The notes beneath the pieces were generated by a model. It made no database searches. It was not told the DNA's origin and saw only the letters and a list, made by a program, of their open reading frames with translations. DNA of 45,196 nt from Selenomonadaceae bacterium. GTDB taxonomy: Bacteria > Bacillota > Negativicutes > Selenomonadales > Selenomonadaceae. Location: positions 1-45,196 of the forward strand of contig JAFVEM010000021.1 in the NCBI GenBank assembly GCA_017476005.1. Reading direction: 5' to 3'. Both the position numbers and the translations under genes were made by a program. This document shows, one piece after another, positions 42,323-45,196 of the stretch (the first letter of the stretch is position 1; every line of letters begins with the position of its first letter).

Positions 42323-43459
42323 ATGCAGGATATAATGCTAAGGGACTTTATCGTGGAGACGTTTCAATGGCTTCACGCTCACCCGGAACTTTCCTACGAG
42401 GAACAAGCCACTACCGCTAAACTAAAAGAACTTTTGCAAAAAGAGCAAGTGAAAATTTTAAATTTACCGCTCCCAACGGGGCTGGTCGCCGAAATCGGCG
42501 AAAAAAACACTCCCTTGGTGGCACTCAGAGCCGACATTGATGCCCTGCCCATTGACGAGGAAACGGAACTTTCCTATGCTTCTCAAACAAAGGGCAAAAT
42601 GCACGCCTGCGGTCACGATTTCCATACGGCGGCGCTCTTGGGCGCGGCGGTCTTACTCAAGGAAAAAGAAAAGGAGCTTCCCGGCCGGGTGCGTCTCGTT
42701 TTTCAACCAGCCGAAGAAGCTCCCGGAGGCGCCAAAAAAATTCTGGACACCGGAGCCTTAAAAAATACCAAGGTCATCTTTGCCCTGCACACTTCCCCCC
42801 TTTATCCGGTGGGAACATTGGGGCTAAGTCCGGGGGCTGTCATGGGAGCGGTGGATTCCTTCAAGGTCATTTTTAGCGGCAAAGGCTGTCACGCCGCCCA
42901 TCCCAACGAAGGACGGGACATTATTCCCCTCGTGGCGCAATTTATTTCCGCCCTGCAAACCATCGTCAGTCGAAACAGCAACCCTTTTGCCGCCAATTTG
43001 GTCAGCGTTACGAAAGTTACGGCCGGAAACACTTGGAACGTCTTGCCGGAGACGGCGGAATTAGAGGGTACGACGCGCAGTCTAACGGTCGAGGACAGAG
43101 AGCTGATAAAAACGCGCTTTTTGGCCTTAGCTCAAGGACTGGCCAAGGCTTTCGGCGCGGAGGTCGAAGTGGTGTGGAAAGCCGGGCCGCCTCCCACGAT
43201 AAACGACGAGACTTGGACAAAACTCGCCGCGACGGTGGCGCAAGAAGATGGTTTTGTCTTGGAAAAAGCCACCCCGTCCTTGGGCGGCGAGGATTTTGCC
43301 TATTACCAAGAAAAAATTCCCGGCGTGTTTATCAAAGTGGGGACGGGGCTTTCCGCGCCGCAGCACAGCTCTAAATTCATCGCCGATCCGGCGGCGCTGT
43401 TCCCAGCGGCACGACTGCTGGCAAGGTTGGCGGAAAAGGCACTGGGAGTGTTGCCATGA
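42323..43459 (+). CDS. M20-family N-acyl-amino-acid amidohydrolase
   Basis: A 378-residue zinc-type amidohydrolase of the M20D group (hippurate hydrolase, N-acyl-L-amino-acid amidohydrolase). HAHPELSYEE opens the domain, ALRADIDALPI and MHACGHDFHTA carry metal ligands, FQPAEEAPGGA holds the catalytic Glu pair, and a lid domain lies at about 180-290. The last metal His is in PQHSSKF. ATG 42323 is preferred, with TGAGGCG about nine bases before it; GTG 42308 is in frame but lacks one. Its stop overlaps the metN-like ATG (ATGA). With a methionine-type importer it likely frees an amino acid from imported N-acyl forms such as N-acetyl-methionine or N-acyl-cysteine. Confidence 0.9.
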   Translation: MQDIMLRDFIVETFQWLHAHPELSYEEQATTAKLKELLQKEQVKILNLPLPTGLVAEIGEKNTPLVALRADIDALPIDEETELSYASQTKGKMHACGHDFHTAALLGAAVLLKEKEKELPGRVRLVFQPAEEAPGGAKKILDTGALKNTKVIFALHTSPLYPVGTLGLSPGAVMGAVDSFKVIFSGKGCHAAHPNEGRDIIPLVAQFISALQTIVSRNSNPFAANLVSVTKVTAGNTWNVLPETAELEGTTRSLTVEDRELIKTRFLALAQGLAKAFGAEVEVVWKAGPPPTINDETWTKLAATVAQEDGFVLEKATPSLGGEDFAYYQEKIPGVFIKVGTGLSAPQHSSKFIADPAALFPAARLLARLAEKALGVLP

Positions 43460-44469
43460 TTGCTTTCAAGAACGTTAATAAGAATTTCGCCGGCGGCGTG
43501 CAAGCACTGAAAGATGTCAATCTCACCATCGAAACGGGAGATATTTTCGGCGTCATCGGCTTCAGCGGCGCAGGGAAATCGACCCTCCTGCGGATGGTAA
43601 ATGCCTTGGAAAAACCGACCTCCGGGCATGTGGAAATTGATGGACAAGTGATTGATACCTTGGGGTACAGCGACCTTCGCCACATTCGGCAAAATATCGG
43701 CATGGTTTTCCAGCAGTTTAACCTATTGGAAAACAAAACCGTCTTTGCCAACGTGGCCATTCCCTTGATTCTGCAAAAGCAATCCTCTGCCCAAATTACC
43801 GCCCGGGTAAACGAACTGTTGGACTTTGTGGAACTTACGGACAAGGCCGACGCTTACCCCCGAGAGCTTTCCGGCGGCCAAAAACAGCGAGTGGGGATAG
43901 CGAGAGCGCTGGCGACAAGTCCTTCAATTTTGCTTTGCGACGAAGCTACCAGCGCCCTTGACCCGGAAACTACGGATTCTATTTTAGACCTCTTGGCCAG
44001 AATAAACTCGTCCCTAGGACTGACAATTTTGTTTGTTACCCATCAGATTCAAGTAATACAGCGACTGTGCAAGCATGTGGCCGTCATGGAAGGCGGGCGG
44101 GTTATCGAGAAGGGAACGGTGCTGGAGGTGTTTAGCGCCCCGGAGCAGGCCATGACCAAACGGTTCGTGCAAACCGTTATCCCGGACAAATTGCCGAATT
44201 CGCTGTGCAGTGTCTTGAAAAAAGACCGGCGTTCCTTTCGCCTCCTGCGTCTGCGCTTCTTGGGGGAAAACACACAGGAAAACCTGCTTTTTAAGCTCAA
44301 CACCGCCTTGCAGGTGGAAACCAGCGTACTCTTCGCTTCGGTAACGGAGTTGCAGGGAGAAATTTTGGGTATTTTCATCGTGCAACTTATCGCCTCCCCG
44401 GAAAAACTTACGGAGGCGACAGAGTATATAGCTTCGCGCGGTATAAAGTGGCAGGAGGTGAGTTTGTAA
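43456..44469 (+). CDS. metN: Second MetN-type ATP-binding subunit
   Basis: A 337-residue ABC ATPase with the same layout as the metN at 19397. Walker A is GFSGAGKST, the signature LSGGQKQR, Walker B ILLCDEATSALDP and the H-loop LFVTHQI. A C-terminal NIL regulatory domain (about 255-337) is present. Its start overlaps the M20 stop and its stop overlaps the permease start (TAATG). Substrate may be methionine, cystine or an N-acyl derivative, given the M20 hydrolase ahead of it. The binding protein is not in the window and may lie downstream. Confidence 0.92.
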   Translation: MIAFKNVNKNFAGGVQALKDVNLTIETGDIFGVIGFSGAGKSTLLRMVNALEKPTSGHVEIDGQVIDTLGYSDLRHIRQNIGMVFQQFNLLENKTVFANVAIPLILQKQSSAQITARVNELLDFVELTDKADAYPRELSGGQKQRVGIARALATSPSILLCDEATSALDPETTDSILDLLARINSSLGLTILFVTHQIQVIQRLCKHVAVMEGGRVIEKGTVLEVFSAPEQAMTKRFVQTVIPDKLPNSLCSVLKKDRRSFRLLRLRFLGENTQENLLFKLNTALQVETSVLFASVTELQGEILGIFIVQLIASPEKLTEATEYIASRGIKWQEVSL

Positions 44470-45128
44470 TGGAGTTAGGCGTTTCCGCCGATCGTCTGTG
44501 GCTGGCCACCGAAGAGACTCTTTTCATGGTCTTTGTGTCCCTCTTCATCGGCACGATTATCGCCATGGTCTTGGCGGTGCTGTTGGTACTCACGGCGCCC
44601 AACGGCATTTTGCCTCGGCGCTTACTCTTTTGGAGCTTGAACACCCTCGTCAACACGGTGCGCAGCGTCCCCTTCATCATCTTGATGGTCTTCATTCTGC
44701 CGCTGACCAAGCTCTTGGTCGGCACCAGAGTAGGGACAACGGCGGCCTTGGTGCCTTTGGTGGTATTCATCGTCCCATATTTGGCGCGGCTCTTTGAAAA
44801 TTCCCTGCTGGAAGTCAACAAGGGCATTATCGAGGCGGCGCAAGCCATGGGCGCATCCTACTTGGAGATCGTTCGCTATTTTCTCTTGCCGGAGGCGAAG
44901 GGTTCACTCATTTTATCCATTACCACGGGAACAATCGGCTTGTTGGGCGCCACGGCCATGGCGGGAGCCATCGGCGCCGGCGGCGTAGGGGACTTGGCTC
45001 TCACCTATGGCTACGAGCGACTTAATTTTCCTCTCATGCTCTTCACCGTGGTAGTGTTAATCCTATTCGTACAGATAATTCAGAGCGTCGGCAATCATTT
45101 CGCGGCCAAGGCGCGAGGTAATTCTTAA
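44469..45128 (+). CDS. metI: Second MetI-type permease
   Basis: A 219-residue inner-membrane permease with about five hydrophobic segments. The coupling loop EAAQAMGASYLEIVRY lies near residues 122-137, and GAIGAGGVGDLALTYGYER near the end is the MetI mark. ATG 44469 shares a base with the metN stop and has AGGAGGTGA about nine bases upstream; an in-frame GTG at 44448 would precede that site. It forms a channel with the adjacent ATPase. Confidence 0.92.
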   Translation: MELGVSADRLWLATEETLFMVFVSLFIGTIIAMVLAVLLVLTAPNGILPRRLLFWSLNTLVNTVRSVPFIILMVFILPLTKLLVGTRVGTTAALVPLVVFIVPYLARLFENSLLEVNKGIIEAAQAMGASYLEIVRYFLLPEAKGSLILSITTGTIGLLGATAMAGAIGAGGVGDLALTYGYERLNFPLMLFTVVVLILFVQIIQSVGNHFAAKARGNS

Positions 45129-45196
45129 TTGAGGCTTCGCCTCAAACTCCACCAGAGGCTCCGCCTCTGGACTCCGGCAGGGGGATAATCCCCCTG
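45129..45196. repeat. Three-hairpin triloop repeat element (reaches window edge)
   Basis: Three perfect hairpins: TTGAGGC-TTC-GCCTCAA (45129-45145), CCAGAGGC-TCC-GCCTCTGG (45152-45170) and CAGGGGGA-TAA-TCCCCCTG (45178-45196), joined by ACTCCA and ACTCCGG. It starts on the base after the metI stop. Confidence 0.87.

Noticed and set aside
1-45196. CRISPR array, prophage or integrative element
   Set aside because: No regularly spaced repeats, Cas, integrase or phage structural genes were found on either strand.

Overview
The window reads as a chromosomal segment of a motile, anaerobic-type Firmicute with an outer envelope, most likely a member of the Negativicutes (Selenomonas-like). This is inference. 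It rests on the flagellin C-terminus, purine-rich AGGAGG-type ribosome sites with many TTG/GTG starts, the psd-pssA phosphatidylethanolamine pair, GDP-fucose genes and many sugar transferases. No rRNA, CRISPR array or prophage was seen; one tRNA is present.

Region by region: (1) 1-11741 (+) is a flagellin-linked glycosylation island. It holds the 3' end of a flagellin gene with a strong terminator, two GT2-TPR proteins (one with two catalytic domains), a 1686-residue protein carrying three SPINDLY/OGT-type GT41 domains, a TPR protein and a GT2 enzyme. (2) 11797-12705 (-) is a PD-(D/E)XK (Rpn-type) nuclease with its own near-consensus promoter. (3) 12828-17237 (-) is a tight run gmd-fcl-trkH-alpha/beta hydrolase, downstream of tRNA-Ser(GGA). 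(4) 17565-20455 holds a degraded Rpn fragment (+) and the metNIQ methionine importer (-). (5) 20573-21541 (+) encodes a TM1410-type glycosidase-like lipoprotein. (6) 21866-28232 (+) is a self-contained cassette with its own promoter and terminator: a secreted protein, a STAS-kinase fusion, a MATE transporter fused to an RsbW-like ATPase, and a GT2-GH3 fusion whose adenylation motifs are eroded. (7) 28300-32185 (-) has bioA, sstT and an SGNH esterase. (8) 32271-34385 (-) has a small hypothetical, a YgiT/DUF4258 toxin-antitoxin-like pair, crcB and a P-loop kinase. (9) 34493-38197 (+) has a polysaccharide deacetylase, psd, pssA and a membrane GT2. (10) 38224-38350 (+) is an orphan small-RNA gene with promoter and terminator. 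(11) 38413-42144 (-) has tsaD, an SbmA/YddA-type ABC exporter and a GT8. (12) 42323-45128 (+) has an M20 amidohydrolase with a second MetN-MetI pair.

The most striking candidate system is cassette (6). Both halves of a partner-switching couple (STAS antagonist and RsbW-type ATPase) are fused to other proteins: the STAS to a small-molecule-type kinase and the ATPase to a membrane transporter. They sit with a transferase joined to a probably inactive GH3 domain. I infer a phosphorylation-gated export or flipping system for a sugar-modified product. The triple GT41 protein next to flagellin, in a window that also encodes GDP-fucose synthesis, is the second point of interest. Two families of dispersed palindromic elements (multi-hairpin triloop repeats and GCTGTCGCAC hairpins) punctuate gene ends.
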